From an uncultured Succiniclasticum sp. (lineage in GTDB: Bacteria > Bacillota > Negativicutes > Acidaminococcales > Acidaminococcaceae), in assembly GCA_905235335.1 (NCBI GenBank), contig CAJOKZ010000002.1, forward strand, positions 939-64,938: a stretch of 64,000 nucleotides of DNA, read 5' to 3'. Below the pieces are notes generated by a model, which was not told the origin of the DNA, searched no databases, and saw nothing but the letters and a program-made list of their open reading frames with translations. The position numbers and the translations under genes were made by a program. This document shows positions 8,552 to 19,404 of this stretch, one piece after another. Numbering within the stretch: the stretch's first letter is position 1; each line of letters starts with the position of its first letter.

Positions 8552-11500
8552 TTACTTGATCAACGCATGCCATTCCTGCAGGGACAGCACTTCACTGTTG
8601 CCGTGTTTATTCATCTGGCTGATGCCTTCCGCCGCCGCTTTGGCTGCCACCATGGTGGTGATATAGGTTACGCGGTGCTTGATGGCCCCTTTGCGCAGAT
8701 AGCTATCGTCATGGGCCGCCGTTTTGCCTGCCGGCGTGTTGACGATGAGCTGGATCTTGCCGTTGATGATCAAGTCCTCAATGTTGGGCTGGCCTTCGTA
8801 GATCTTATTGACTCTTTCCACCGGAATGCCTGCCTCTTCAATCAGTTTCGCCGTTCCTTCGGTGGCGATGACCTTGAAGCCGTCTTCGTGGAACGCTTTC
8901 GCCACAGCCACCGCCTCGGCCTTGTCGGCGTCGCTGATGGACAGCAGCACCGTCCCTTTTAGCGGCAGTTCGGCCTTTGCGCCTTCCTGCGCCTTGAAGT
9001 AGGCCTCGCCTACCGTCTCGGCCAGACCCAGCACCTCGCCGGTGGAACGCATCTCCGGCCCCAAAATCGGATCCACTTCCGGGAACATGTTAAAGGGGAA
9101 CACCGCTTCTTTTACGCCGTAGTACGGGATGTGCTGCTCTTTCAGTGCCGGCACAGGAGACGGACGGCCCGTCAGTTTCCCCGTAATGATATCGGTGGCC
9201 AGAGGCACCATACGGATACCGCAGACCTTGGATACCAGCGGGACGGTGCGGGATGCCCTGGGATTGGCTTCCAGTACAAACACTTTGCCGTCTTCGATGG
9301 CATACTGCATATTCATGAGACCCACCACGTTCATCTCCACCGCGATCCTGCGGGTGTATTCCTTGATGGTCTTCAGGTTTTCTTCCGTAATCTGGCGGCT
9401 GGGCAGGATACAGGCGCTGTCGCCGGAATGGATGCCCGCCAGCTCGATATGTTCCATGACCGCGGGTACAAAGGCGTCCCTGCCGTCAGAGATGGCGTCT
9501 GCCTCGCACTCCAGCGCATTGTGCAGGAAACGGTCGATGAGGATCGGCCGGTCCGGCGTCACACCGATGGCCGCCGCCATGTAGTCTTTCATCTGTTCGT
9601 CGTCGTGGACGACCTCCATACCGCGCCCACCCAACACAAAGGATGGCCGCACCATAACAGGATAGCCGATCTTATGAGCCAGGTCCAGCGCTTCTTCCAC
9701 CGTGCTGGCCATGCCGGACTCAGCCATGGGGATGCCCAACTTTTCCATGACCATGCGGAACTGGTCCCGGTCTTCCGCCAGGTCTATGACCTCCGGCGTG
9801 GTGCCCAGAATGTTCACGCCTTCTTCTTTCAGTTTGGCCGCCAGGTTCAGCGGGGTCTGCCCGCCGAACTGGGCAATGACGCCCACCGGTTTTTCTTTGT
9901 AATAGATGCTCAGCACATCTTCCAGAGTCAGCGGCTCAAAATACAGCTTGTCGGACGTATCGTAGTCAGTGGACACGGTTTCCGGGTTGCAATTGACGAT
10001 GATCGTCTCAAAGCCCAGCTTTTTCAGGGATATGGCCGCGTGGACACAGCAGTAGTCAAACTCGATGCCCTGCCCGATCCGGTTCGGACCCCCGCCCAGG
10101 ATCATGATCTTCTTTTTATCAGAAACCGGGTTCGCGTCCGGCGCGTTGTAAGTGGAATAGAAGTAGGCGCTGTCCGGCGTGCCGCTGACGTGCACACCGT
10201 GCCATGTCTCTACTACGCCCAGCTTTTCCCGGGCATGGCGGATATCGTCCTCGGATACATCCAAAATCTCACTGAGATATTTATCAGAGAAGCCGTCCTT
10301 CTTAGCCTGTACCAGCGCTTCCGGAGCCGGGACACTACCCTTGTATTTCAGCAGAGCCTCCTCTTCTTCCACCAGTTCTTTCATCTGCTGTATGAAGTAT
10401 TCCTTGACCGAAGTGATTTCGTAGATCTCCTCCACTGTCGCACCCTTGCGCAATGCTTCGTACATCTGGAAGTGGCGCTCGGAGGACGGGGTACGCAGCA
10501 GCGTCAGCAGTTCCTCTTTGGAAAGCTGGTCGAAATTCTTTACATGGCCCAGGCCGTACCGCCCTTTTTCCAGGGAACGGATGGCCTTCTGCAAGGCTTC
10601 CTTATAATTTTTCCCGATGCTCATGACTTCGCCCACGGCACGCATCTGAGTGCCCAGCTTGTCATCCACGCCCCTGAATTTCTCAAAGGCCCAGCGGGAG
10701 AATTTCACAACGATATAATCCCCGTCCGGGACGTATTTGTCAAGTGTACCGTACTTGCCGCAGGGCAGATCCTTCAGCGTCAGGCCGCTGGCCAGTTTTG
10801 CGGAGACCAGGGCAATGGGGAAACCCGTTGCCTTGGATGCCAGCGCGGAAGAACGGGATGTGCGGGGATTGATCTCAATGACGATCACCCGCCCGTCTTT
10901 CGGGTTGCGGGCAAACTGCACATTGGTACCGCCGATGACGCCGATATGTTCCACGATCCGGTACGCCTGACGCTGCAGCTCCTGCTGCACATCCTCGGGG
11001 ATGGTCAGCATGGGGGCGGTACAGAAGGAATCGCCCGTATGCACGCCCACCGGATCCACGTTTTCAATAAAGCAGACCGTGATCATGTTGTTGTCTTTAT
11101 CCCGGACCACTTCCAGTTCCAGCTCTTCCCAACCTAAAATAGATTCCTCCACCAGCACCTGATGGATGATACTGGCCTGCAGGCCCCGGGCGCAGACGGT
11201 CTTCAGTTCTTCTTTATTATATACCAGGCCGCCGCCGGCGCCGCCCATGGTATAGGCCGGACGCAATACCACCGGGTAACCTAACCTGTCCGCAATGGCC
11301 AGCGCCTCTTCCACGCTGTAAGATACCTCGCTGCGGGCCATGCCGATGCCCAGCTTGTTCATGGTCTCCTTGAACTCAATGCGGTCTTCGCCCCGCTCGA
11401 TGGCGTCCACCTGCACGCCGATTACCTTTACGTTATATTTATCCAGTACGCCGGCCTTGTACAGCTCCGCGCAAAGATTCAGGCCTGACTGCCCGCCCAG

Positions 11501-11767
11501 GTTCGGCAGCAGGGCGTCCGGACGCTCTTTCGCGATAATCTGCTCCACCCGGTCCACGTTCAGCGGCTCGATATAGGTTTTATCCGCCATCTCCGGGTCT
11601 GTCATGATCGTCGCCGGATTGGAATTCACCAGCACGATCTCATATCCCAGGCTCCGCAGCGCCTTACAGGCCTGGGTGCCGGAGTAGTCAAATTCACAGG
11701 CCTGCCCGATGACGATGGGGCCGGACCCGATGATCATTACTTTATGGATGTCTGTTCTCTGTGCCAT
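8552..11767 (-). CDS. carB: Carbamoyl-phosphate synthase large subunit
   Basis: 1071 aa; duplicated ATP-grasp halves; MAQRTDIHKVMIIGSGPIVIGQACEFDYSGTQACKAL. Confidence 0.97.
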   Translation of the reverse strand: MAQRTDIHKVMIIGSGPIVIGQACEFDYSGTQACKALRSLGYEIVLVNSNPATIMTDPEMADKTYIEPLNVDRVEQIIAKERPDALLPNLGGQSGLNLCAELYKAGVLDKYNVKVIGVQVDAIERGEDRIEFKETMNKLGIGMARSEVSYSVEEALAIADRLGYPVVLRPAYTMGGAGGGLVYNKEELKTVCARGLQASIIHQVLVEESILGWEELELEVVRDKDNNMITVCFIENVDPVGVHTGDSFCTAPMLTIPEDVQQELQRQAYRIVEHIGVIGGTNVQFARNPKDGRVIVIEINPRTSRSSALASKATGFPIALVSAKLASGLTLKDLPCGKYGTLDKYVPDGDYIVVKFSRWAFEKFRGVDDKLGTQMRAVGEVMSIGKNYKEALQKAIRSLEKGRYGLGHVKNFDQLSKEELLTLLRTPSSERHFQMYEALRKGATVEEIYEITSVKEYFIQQMKELVEEEEALLKYKGSVPAPEALVQAKKDGFSDKYLSEILDVSEDDIRHAREKLGVVETWHGVHVSGTPDSAYFYSTYNAPDANPVSDKKKIMILGGGPNRIGQGIEFDYCCVHAAISLKKLGFETIIVNCNPETVSTDYDTSDKLYFEPLTLEDVLSIYYKEKPVGVIAQFGGQTPLNLAAKLKEEGVNILGTTPEVIDLAEDRDQFRMVMEKLGIPMAESGMASTVEEALDLAHKIGYPVMVRPSFVLGGRGMEVVHDDEQMKDYMAAAIGVTPDRPILIDRFLHNALECEADAISDGRDAFVPAVMEHIELAGIHSGDSACILPSRQITEENLKTIKEYTRRIAVEMNVVGLMNMQYAIEDGKVFVLEANPRASRTVPLVSKVCGIRMVPLATDIITGKLTGRPSPVPALKEQHIPYYGVKEAVFPFNMFPEVDPILGPEMRSTGEVLGLAETVGEAYFKAQEGAKAELPLKGTVLLSISDADKAEAVAVAKAFHEDGFKVIATEGTAKLIEEAGIPVERVNKIYEGQPNIEDLIINGKIQLIVNTPAGKTAAHDDSYLRKGAIKHRVTYITTMVAAKAAAEGISQMNKHGNSEVLSLQEWHALIK

Positions 11768-12019
11768 AGTGCTTCTCCCCTAACCAAAATTCAGGAAACC
11801 CTGATCAGAAACGCTTGTGTGATTGCCGAAAGAATCCGGCGAATGGCGGAAAACCAATGTGAATACAGCGCCGCGCCGCATCAGAAACCATGGACGAAGC
11901 CATTCGCAAAAATCCCGGCATAGGTGAAAACGGGCCGATCAGCGGTTCCTTACAACACTCTATCGTATATTTTACCACACTTCACCCGGAAAATCACAAC
12001 TTAAATTGAATTTTTTGCA

Positions 12020-12052
12020 AAGAAAAAGCGCGGTATATACAGCCGCGCTTTT
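12020..12052 (-). terminator. Hairpin terminator downstream of ilvN
   Basis: aaaaagcgcggtatatacagccgcgctttt; hairpin plus T tract on - strand. Confidence 0.7.
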
Positions 12053-12071
12053 GTCCTCTAACCAGAGTGCC

Positions 12072-12554
12072 TTATCCTTCTTTACATTTTGTCAGGGCCA
12101 CCGTCCCGGACCGGGTGATCTCTACGATCTTGATGTGTCTGAGGTTCTCCAGGAAGATCTGGGCGCGCTCAGGCGTATCGCAGATCTGAATCGTCATCAT
12201 GTTGTTGGCCATATCAATGATGGTCGCATTCATGACGGAGCAGTTGTCGATGATGTCCCGGCGGTTCTCCCGGCTGTACTTGACTTTGATCAGCATCAGT
12301 TCGCGGCATACCGCTTCCTGTTCGTCAAAGGTCTTGACCTTGATCACGTCGATCTTTTTATTAAGTTGTTTTTCGATCTGCTCCTGCGTATGGTCATCCC
12401 CCGTGCTGACGATGGTCATGTTGGAGATGGCATTGTCTTCCGTCTCGCCTACCGCCAGGGAATCAATGTTGAAGCAGCGCCGCCAGAACAGGCCGGATAC
12501 CTTACAGAGCACGCCGGACTGGTTTTTTACCAATACATTATAAATTCGTTTCAT
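12072..12554 (-). CDS. ilvN: Acetolactate synthase small subunit (ACT domain)
   Basis: MKRIYNVLVKNQSGVLCKVSGLFWRRCFNIDSLAVGETED; immediately downstream of ilvB. Confidence 0.93.
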   Translation of the reverse strand: MKRIYNVLVKNQSGVLCKVSGLFWRRCFNIDSLAVGETEDNAISNMTIVSTGDDHTQEQIEKQLNKKIDVIKVKTFDEQEAVCRELMLIKVKYSRENRRDIIDNCSVMNATIIDMANNMMTIQICDTPERAQIFLENLRHIKIVEITRSGTVALTKCKEG

Positions 12555-12555
12555 C

Positions 12556-14187
12556 TTATGCCACCTCGTTCGGATCTACATCACACTGGAGCAGGACGGA
12601 TTCATTCCCCGCGAGAAACTCCCCAATGGTCTCTTTCATCTTTGCTTCGTCGTTCAGGCGGAGGAATTTCATGCCGTAGGCCGCCGCAATGGACTCCAGT
12701 TCCGGGCTGCCGGTCAGATCAATGACAGAGAATCTGTCCTTGTAGGTAAAGTGCTGGTACTGGCGCACCAGGCCAAGCACATTGTTCCGAAGCACCACGA
12801 TCTTCACGGGAATGTTGTACTGCCGCATAGTTCCCAGTTCCATCATGCACATCTGGAACCCCCCGTCGCCGCACACCGCGATTACCTGCCTGCCGGGATC
12901 AGCCACTTTGGCCCCCATCGCCGCAGGGACGGAATATCCCATGCAACCCATGCCGCCGGTGGTGAAGAACCGGCCTTCACGGATGATGCAGTTGGCGCAG
13001 GACCAAAGCTGGTTCTGCCCTACGTCCGCAACATACACCGCGTCCTTTTGCATCGCATCGGAAAGCGCGCGGATAAAATGGGTCGGGTCTACGGTGCCCG
13101 GCGTCATCACCAGATCGGCTTTGGCCTTCTTAGCCGCTTCCCCTTCTTCACGATAGCCGGCGAGGCAATCAAGCCACTCCTGGGTGGCCGGATGGATCTC
13201 TTCTTTATTCAAGGCTGTAAATACATGCTTCAGGTCGCCTACCAGCGGTATGGTCGGGCCGGCATTCTTGCCAATCTCTGCCGGGTCTACGTCGATGTGC
13301 ACCAGGATCTTGTTGAGGCTGATCTCATCCGGACGGGTAATGGAACGGTCCGCCACACGGGCGCCCGCCATCAGGATCATATCCGCCTGGTTCATAGCCC
13401 GGTTTCCGTAGGCCTGCCCATTGTTGCCCACCATGCCAAAGAACAGGGGATGCTCCGTAGGCATGGTGCCCAGTCCCATCATGGTGGATACCACCGGGAT
13501 GCGGTGGTTTTCCGCGAAGGCGCGGATCGTTTCCGCCGCGCCGCTGAGGTGCGCGCCGCCGCCGGTGCAGATCAGGGGGCGTTTCGCCCTTTTCAGTTCC
13601 TGCACGACCTTTTCGATCTGCTTTGCGTTCCCCTTTACCGTAGGTTTATAGGACGGCATGGAAACGGTTTCCGGATATTCCAGCTTTGCTATTTTCTGGT
13701 TTTGTATATCAATCGGGAAATCGATCAGCACCGGTCCTTTACGCCCTGTGTTGGCAATAAAGAAGGCCTCCTTGACGATCTGGGGTACATCCTCCGCCCT
13801 GCGCACGATATAACTGTACTTCACAAACGATTCCACCGCGCCGGATATATCCGCTTCCTGGAACACATCGCTTCCCATCAGGCGGCTGTCTACCTGTCCG
13901 GTAATGACCACCAGCGGGATGCTGTCCGCATAGGCGGTGGCAATTCCCGTGATTACGTTGGTAGCGCCGGGACCGCTGGTAACAGCCACCACGCCCACTT
14001 TTCCGGTCAGCCGCGCATAGCCGCTGGCCGCATGGGCCGCATGCTGCTCGTGACGCACCAGTATCGTTTTGATGCCCGTGTTCAGGATGCTGTCATAAAA
14101 AGGACAGATGGCTACCCCCGGATATCCGAATACATACTCCACTTTCTCCATTTCCAGACACTTTACAATTGCGTCCGCTCCGTTCAT
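12556..14187 (-). CDS. ilvB: Acetolactate synthase large subunit (ThDP-dependent)
   Basis: MNGADAIVKCLEMEKVEYVFGYPGVAICPFYD...GDGGFQMCMMELGT; start with RBS gggagagacagaac. Confidence 0.94.
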   Translation of the reverse strand: MNGADAIVKCLEMEKVEYVFGYPGVAICPFYDSILNTGIKTILVRHEQHAAHAASGYARLTGKVGVVAVTSGPGATNVITGIATAYADSIPLVVITGQVDSRLMGSDVFQEADISGAVESFVKYSYIVRRAEDVPQIVKEAFFIANTGRKGPVLIDFPIDIQNQKIAKLEYPETVSMPSYKPTVKGNAKQIEKVVQELKRAKRPLICTGGGAHLSGAAETIRAFAENHRIPVVSTMMGLGTMPTEHPLFFGMVGNNGQAYGNRAMNQADMILMAGARVADRSITRPDEISLNKILVHIDVDPAEIGKNAGPTIPLVGDLKHVFTALNKEEIHPATQEWLDCLAGYREEGEAAKKAKADLVMTPGTVDPTHFIRALSDAMQKDAVYVADVGQNQLWSCANCIIREGRFFTTGGMGCMGYSVPAAMGAKVADPGRQVIAVCGDGGFQMCMMELGTMRQYNIPVKIVVLRNNVLGLVRQYQHFTYKDRFSVIDLTGSPELESIAAAYGMKFLRLNDEAKMKETIGEFLAGNESVLLQCDVDPNEVA

Positions 14188-14535
14188 GTTCTGTCTCTCC
14201 CTCATTTCAACTCTGATTTGTCAGCTGCCCGTAAAAACGCGCGACCCTTCCCGGTAACCGGAAAAACGGTTTCAAAAAACTTCCCGCACAAAGCGCAGCA
14301 TATTAAAAATATAATATCATAAAACAGCATTTTTTACACGAAAATTAATATATTTTGAAAATTTCACAAAATTTTTCCCGATTTTTGTAACACATTTAAT
14401 AGTTTTTATGATTTTTTCCTGCAAAAATCTCAAAGAAGCGCTGATACAACTCGCTGTGAAACGAGATGAATCAGCGCTTCTATACGAATCGGACAGGCCT
14501 TCTCCCCGTATTCAGAAGAAACCGGAAATTCCATT

Positions 14536-15762
14536 TCACTCAAGTGTCTGCCGCACGATCCGTTTCATATTTTCCCCTGTCAGCGCTCCCTGCACCCGGC
14601 CGAACAAATATCCGTCGCGGTCGATCATATAGGTGGTCGGAATCGCCCGGATTCCGTAAGCACTGAACAACTCCCCACGCGTATCCATCAGCACCGGGTA
14701 GGTATAGCCGTTTTTCTCCATGAAGTCACGGATTCCGTCTTCATCCTTCTCGTTCCCCAGTCCCGGTGAGGCAACGCCTAATACGATGACGGCGTCCTTC
14801 CCTTCCGTCGGCGAATCTTCGTATAGCTTCTGGATATCAGGCATCTCGGCCCGGCAGGGCGGGCACCAGGTGGCCCAGAAATTCAGGAAGATGACTTTCC
14901 CCTTATAAGCAGAAAGTGTATGCGTCTTACCATATTGATCCTTCAGTTCAAAAGGGATGGCAGCGACACGGTCTTCGGCTCCCTTCTGTCCGGGGGCCGT
15001 CCCCTTCCCGGCGGGATTCGCGATCCCTGCTTTCCCGGATGCTGCGACACCCTGCTGCCCTGCCGCTTCGATGCCGGACTGCAGCTGCCCGCTCCCGAGC
15101 AGGATGCCCATAAGTATCATCAGGACACCGCCTGCTTTTACCGTATAGTTCATGATTTTTTTATGCTGCTTCAGCAGACGCAGCGCCGTTCCGGAAAAAA
15201 GCCCCAGCAGGATAAATGGTACTACAAAGCCCAAGGTGTAAAACAAAATCATCACCATTCCTTTCTGCGGTTCAGCCGCCGTCAGGATCAGTACGCTGGC
15301 AAGCGCCGGCCCCACACAGGGGGTCCAGGCAAAACTGAACACAAAACCCAGCAGCAGGGCGGTCATGGGGGAAGCAGCCAGGGATTCCGGTGCAAAGGGA
15401 AGCCGTCTTTCCTTCGCCAAAAATCCCGATGCTCCCAACAAGCCCAGCTGGTAAAGGCCGAACAGGATCATGACGACGGCACCCCCGCGCATAATCACCG
15501 TCTGCCGGGAAACCAGAGCGCTGCCCGCCGCGGACGCACCTGCCCCCAACAGGAAAAATGCCCCGCTGATCCCGAGGACAAAACACAGTGTATTCAATAA
15601 AATCCTGCCGCGGTTAAAACCCAGGGTACCGTCAGCCAGCCGTTCCCCGGTCCCGCCGGAGAGATAGCCCAGATAGACGGGCAGAAGCGGCAGCACACAG
15701 GGCGAAAAGAAACTAAGTATCCCCTGCAGGAACACAGCGGCAAAAGAAAGATCCGGATTCAT
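14536..15762 (-). CDS. Fusion of CcdA-type membrane domain and TlpA-like thioredoxin domain
   Basis: N-term FLQGILSFFSPCVLPLLPVYLGYLSGG; C-term FLNFWATWCPPCRAEMPDIQKLY with CPPC. Confidence 0.92.
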   Translation of the reverse strand: MNPDLSFAAVFLQGILSFFSPCVLPLLPVYLGYLSGGTGERLADGTLGFNRGRILLNTLCFVLGISGAFFLLGAGASAAGSALVSRQTVIMRGGAVVMILFGLYQLGLLGASGFLAKERRLPFAPESLAASPMTALLLGFVFSFAWTPCVGPALASVLILTAAEPQKGMVMILFYTLGFVVPFILLGLFSGTALRLLKQHKKIMNYTVKAGGVLMILMGILLGSGQLQSGIEAAGQQGVAASGKAGIANPAGKGTAPGQKGAEDRVAAIPFELKDQYGKTHTLSAYKGKVIFLNFWATWCPPCRAEMPDIQKLYEDSPTEGKDAVIVLGVASPGLGNEKDEDGIRDFMEKNGYTYPVLMDTRGELFSAYGIRAIPTTYMIDRDGYLFGRVQGALTGENMKRIVRQTLE

Positions 15763-15798
15763 AGACGCCCCTTAAATACTGAAACGAATTTATATGAG

Positions 15799-16203
15799 TT
15801 AAAGCAAATCAAACAGAAATAAAAATGCAAGTCCCGCCAGAAAGCTGACTGCATTGGTGAACACAAGGGTCCTGAAAAGCTTTTTCCTGTCCCCTTTTAT
15901 AAAGTAACAGCACAGACAGAATTCCAGCAGCACAACGGCAACTTCCCCGATCGCCATGGCCAGATTGTAATCATCGCCCACCGTTTCCAAAAAACCGTTC
16001 AGCATCAGGTTGCTCACAAGATTCACACCGGCAAAATACAGCAACTGCTTTTTTTCCCGGTAGCCACACAGGAAAAACAAAGGCACTTCGATCACAATGG
16101 TCCAGAAGGCCAACAGCAGCATGCCACTGTCTGTCCCAACCAAATCACCCAATATTTCCTGCCCCGGTAAAACAGGGGAAATAATTGCCACGTCAAAAAG
16201 CAT
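15799..16203 (-). CDS. Small integral membrane protein of unknown function
   Basis: MLFDVAIISPVLPGQEILGDLVGTDSGMLLLAFWTIVIEVPLFFLCGY; several hydrophobic segments. Confidence 0.55.
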   Translation of the reverse strand: MLFDVAIISPVLPGQEILGDLVGTDSGMLLLAFWTIVIEVPLFFLCGYREKKQLLYFAGVNLVSNLMLNGFLETVGDDYNLAMAIGEVAVVLLEFCLCCYFIKGDRKKLFRTLVFTNAVSFLAGLAFLFLFDLL

Positions 16204-16308
16204 GATGGTCTCCAATCTTTCGAAAACATTACCATCCAGAACCGTCGGGCTGCAGATTCCCATGATCCGCGAATATCAGTTTTTGAATGTAACGCCGCCA
16301 AGATACCG

Positions 16309-17382
16309 TTACGCCGGTTTCCCCACCTGTTTTTGCAACAGGTATCCGGCTGCCGCCAGGCACAGGAACTGCAGCACGGCCATGGCCTGGGGCGCAATAA
16401 AAAAGCCGTGGAAATACACTCCCGGCAACAAACAGCCTGCCGCAAGGCCGAACATAAGCCCAGGATATTTCGGGTTGCACCAGTGGGCCAGCCGCAGGGT
16501 CAAAGGCATGGTCATGTTAAAGGCCAGCACCAGCAGTACAGAGGCCGCCAGGCCGGATCGCTGCAACGCCACAAAACATAGTAAAAAAATAATCAGGATT
16601 GTGCTTTTATATCCCGCCCTGTCGCAAAGAATCCCCCCCAACGCCTTGCCTGCCGCAAAAACACAGGGAAAAAGCATAACATACGGACTGTAGGCAGTTC
16701 CGCTGCCCAGGCCGCGTAATACCACGCATCCCAGTAACAAGACAAGGCTGGCCGCAACAGCGCCTGTAGTCCCGCGTCCTTCCACACCGTTCTCCGCGGT
16801 TCCCTTGCCTGAAATACCAGCAGGGCGGTTGCTTCCGGCTGATGCGTCATCCGCCCGGAACAGCCGCCACGTCGCTGCCAGCGACAGCGCGGTGCAGGCA
16901 GCCGCAAAGGGATATACGCCAACCATACAGTTCAGCCCCAAAGCCAGGCCGATCGCCCCGCTAGAAACGAAAATGCCTAGTTCTTTGTAGGTTTCATAAC
17001 GGCGAAGCACATAACCTCCCGCCGCCGCATGGAACACGCTGTTCCCTATTCCCAGCAGCACAGCCTGCACCCCGATGCCAAAGTCCGAAACCGTTCCCGC
17101 CGCCAGTGCGGCAGCAGCAAAGAGGAAACTGCTGCGAAGCAGGTTGGGCCTGCGGTCAAACAGACTGCCCGTAAGCCACTGCGTTCCGAAAGCAAACGCA
17201 TTGTACAACCCGAAATAATACAGGATCGGTTCCATGAAAGGCTGGTTTACAGCATATTCGGCAAGCGCTGCCCCGCATATACCGTCCACCATAAAATGAA
17301 GCAGCGTCAAAAGTGTTAACACGTCCGTTCCCCGCTTTGAACACGCCGGTCCGCAAAAAACCGACACTTCTTTTTTACGCAC
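16309..17382 (-). CDS. MFS-like membrane protein
   Basis: 357 aa, about 10-11 hydrophobic segments; LLHFMVDGICGAALAEYAVN, LTGSLFDRRPNLLRSS. Confidence 0.6.
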   Translation of the reverse strand: MRKKEVSVFCGPACSKRGTDVLTLLTLLHFMVDGICGAALAEYAVNQPFMEPILYYFGLYNAFAFGTQWLTGSLFDRRPNLLRSSFLFAAAALAAGTVSDFGIGVQAVLLGIGNSVFHAAAGGYVLRRYETYKELGIFVSSGAIGLALGLNCMVGVYPFAAACTALSLAATWRLFRADDASAGSNRPAGISGKGTAENGVEGRGTTGAVAASLVLLLGCVVLRGLGSGTAYSPYVMLFPCVFAAGKALGGILCDRAGYKSTILIIFLLCFVALQRSGLAASVLLVLAFNMTMPLTLRLAHWCNPKYPGLMFGLAAGCLLPGVYFHGFFIAPQAMAVLQFLCLAAAGYLLQKQVGKPA

Positions 17383-17398
17383 AGCGGCTCCTTTACAT

Positions 17399-17896
17399 TT
17401 ATTTCAGCACATAACCGCCGTCCGTTTTTTCCAACCGATAAGCATGGAATACCACTTTCGTTTTTCCCTGTCTGTTGTACAGCTTGGGGCCAAATATGGT
17501 TTCCGTATAGGCATACAGACTGAATTGCACATTAATCAGCAGCTTCGTTTCTTCCCCGCTTTCCCGCAGGTCCAGGAAAAATTCCTTTTCCTCTGTTTCC
17601 TTCTCAAAATCCGTATTGCAGAATATATCGGAAACGAACCGTTCCTTCGTTTTGCTATTTTCGACCGTATAATGCCAGTCGCAGGGACCCGGCAGCGTTA
17701 CCTTCAGCAGGAATGAATTTTCCCCCGCCCCTTTCTCCAAGGCAAATCCGGGCTCCCTTTTTTCATATACCCGAATTACCTGTCTGTCAGGCCGGGGCCG
17801 GGGTCCGCCGTAGGGGTTCGGCACATCCGCGTACGCTGTGGATACAAAGGCCAGCAAGGTCAGCAAAAGACTAAGATACGTGATTAACTTTTTCAT
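17399..17896 (-). CDS. Secreted protein of unknown function
   Basis: Signal peptide MKKLITYLSLLLTLLAFVSTAYA; 16 bp from the next gene. Confidence 0.6.
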   Translation of the reverse strand: MKKLITYLSLLLTLLAFVSTAYADVPNPYGGPRPRPDRQVIRVYEKREPGFALEKGAGENSFLLKVTLPGPCDWHYTVENSKTKERFVSDIFCNTDFEKETEEKEFFLDLRESGEETKLLINVQFSLYAYTETIFGPKLYNRQGKTKVVFHAYRLEKTDGGYVLK

Positions 17897-17973
17897 ACTC
17901 CCTCCTTTAGCCGCTGCTCTGCAGTCGCCCAGTCACGGGAATTGCCGGAGCCGCGGTCCCATTGCCCGACTTG

Positions 17974-19203
17974 TTACTGCGCTTCCCGCCTTAAAATCTC
18001 CGCCAGCACTTCGATACCGGCACAGATATCTTCATTCTCCGCAAATTCCGCCGGGTTATGGCTGATGCCTCCTTTACAGGGAACGAACAGCATCGTTGTC
18101 GGGCAGATGGCGGTCATATGCATGGCGTCGTGTCCTGCGCCGCTGTTCATATGCAGGAAGGATTTCTTCTGCTCCCGGCAGATCTCTTCCGACTGGGCGG
18201 CCAGCCGTGCATCCAGCGCCACCGGTGTATCCGAGGTCAGCATCTCCTCCTCTATCGTTACACCATCCGCCCGCGCCGTACCCTGTGCAGCCTGGCGGAT
18301 TTCCGTCAGTGTCCTCCGGATGCTGTCCGGTTCCACGCCACGGACGTCGACCCAGAGGGTAACCTTCCCCGGAACAACATTGATGGAACCGGGATCCACA
18401 TCCACAATGCCAACCGTTCCCACCGTTCCATGCTCCTTTTCCCGGATGGCCGCCGTCTCCACGGCCAGTATCATCTTAGCGGCTGTCACCAGCGCATCCC
18501 TGCGGAACCCCATGGGGGTGGCACCGGAATGATCCGCCATGCCTTTGATGTGCAGCTTGAACCGTGTCGGCGCGGCGATATTATGCACGATACCGATCTG
18601 GTGCTTCGTTTCCTCCAGGACCTTTCCCTGCTCAATATGCATCTCCGCAAAACATTTATACGAGCCGGGCTGCAAAACGGCCTCCCTGTATTCCTCCAGA
18701 TTGCCGCCCCATTCCATGACCGCCTCTTTAAAGGTAATATCGTCCGGGCGGGCGGCATCCGCGAATTTTTCCGGTGCTGCCTTCCCCGTGATCAGCTTGC
18801 TGCCAATGGTGGCAAAGCCGAACCGGCTGGATTCTTCCGCCCGAAACACGATGACCTCGATGCCCCTGCGAAGGGTCTCCCCTTCCAGCATATGGACGAC
18901 TTCCAGCGCACCAACCACGCCGCACATGCCGTCATAGGCCCCGCCGTGAATAACCGTATCCAAATGGGACCCGCAGGCCACCGGCGGCAGCGTGGGGTCA
19001 AGCCCCGCCCTGCGGAGGAACAGGTTGCCCAGCACATCCTCCCGCACTTCCAAATTCAAATACTCAATCTGTTTCAGCAGCCACATCTGGGCAGCCTTAT
19101 CCGTGCTGGTGTAAGCCAGCCGCGTAATCCCCAATTCCCCTTTTCCGAATTTTGCCAGGCCACCAATCAGTTCCGCGACCCGTTCTTTATTTACCGGTAC
19201 CAT
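17974..19203 (-). CDS. Zn-dependent M20-family hydrolase (N-carbamoyl-L-amino acid / allantoate amidohydrolase type)
   Basis: ACGSHLDTVIHGGAYDGMCGVVGALEV; FRAEESSRFGFATIGSKLITGK; AEMHIEQGKVLE. Confidence 0.9.
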   Translation of the reverse strand: MVPVNKERVAELIGGLAKFGKGELGITRLAYTSTDKAAQMWLLKQIEYLNLEVREDVLGNLFLRRAGLDPTLPPVACGSHLDTVIHGGAYDGMCGVVGALEVVHMLEGETLRRGIEVIVFRAEESSRFGFATIGSKLITGKAAPEKFADAARPDDITFKEAVMEWGGNLEEYREAVLQPGSYKCFAEMHIEQGKVLEETKHQIGIVHNIAAPTRFKLHIKGMADHSGATPMGFRRDALVTAAKMILAVETAAIREKEHGTVGTVGIVDVDPGSINVVPGKVTLWVDVRGVEPDSIRRTLTEIRQAAQGTARADGVTIEEEMLTSDTPVALDARLAAQSEEICREQKKSFLHMNSGAGHDAMHMTAICPTTMLFVPCKGGISHNPAEFAENEDICAGIEVLAEILRREAQ

Positions 19204-19404
19204 AGCGCCCTCCTTTTTCAGTTTCGTATTTACTGTTCGGCTCCGTTTATCTTTTTTATTATATCACAAGATGATGCTGACAGGCGCTGGATCCTCCCAA
19301 ATTATAAATGCAATACTCTTCTTTCGTTTGGATGCCGCTACTAAAAAAGGCTGTAACTGTAAGCTTCCTTATAAGGAAATTTCTTACATTTACAGCCGGA
19401 TTGG

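Noticed and set aside
9131-11137. 668-aa + strand ORF
   Set aside because: Antisense shadow over carB, which has unambiguous homology motifs
12751-14322. 523-aa + strand ORF
   Set aside because: Antisense shadow over ilvB
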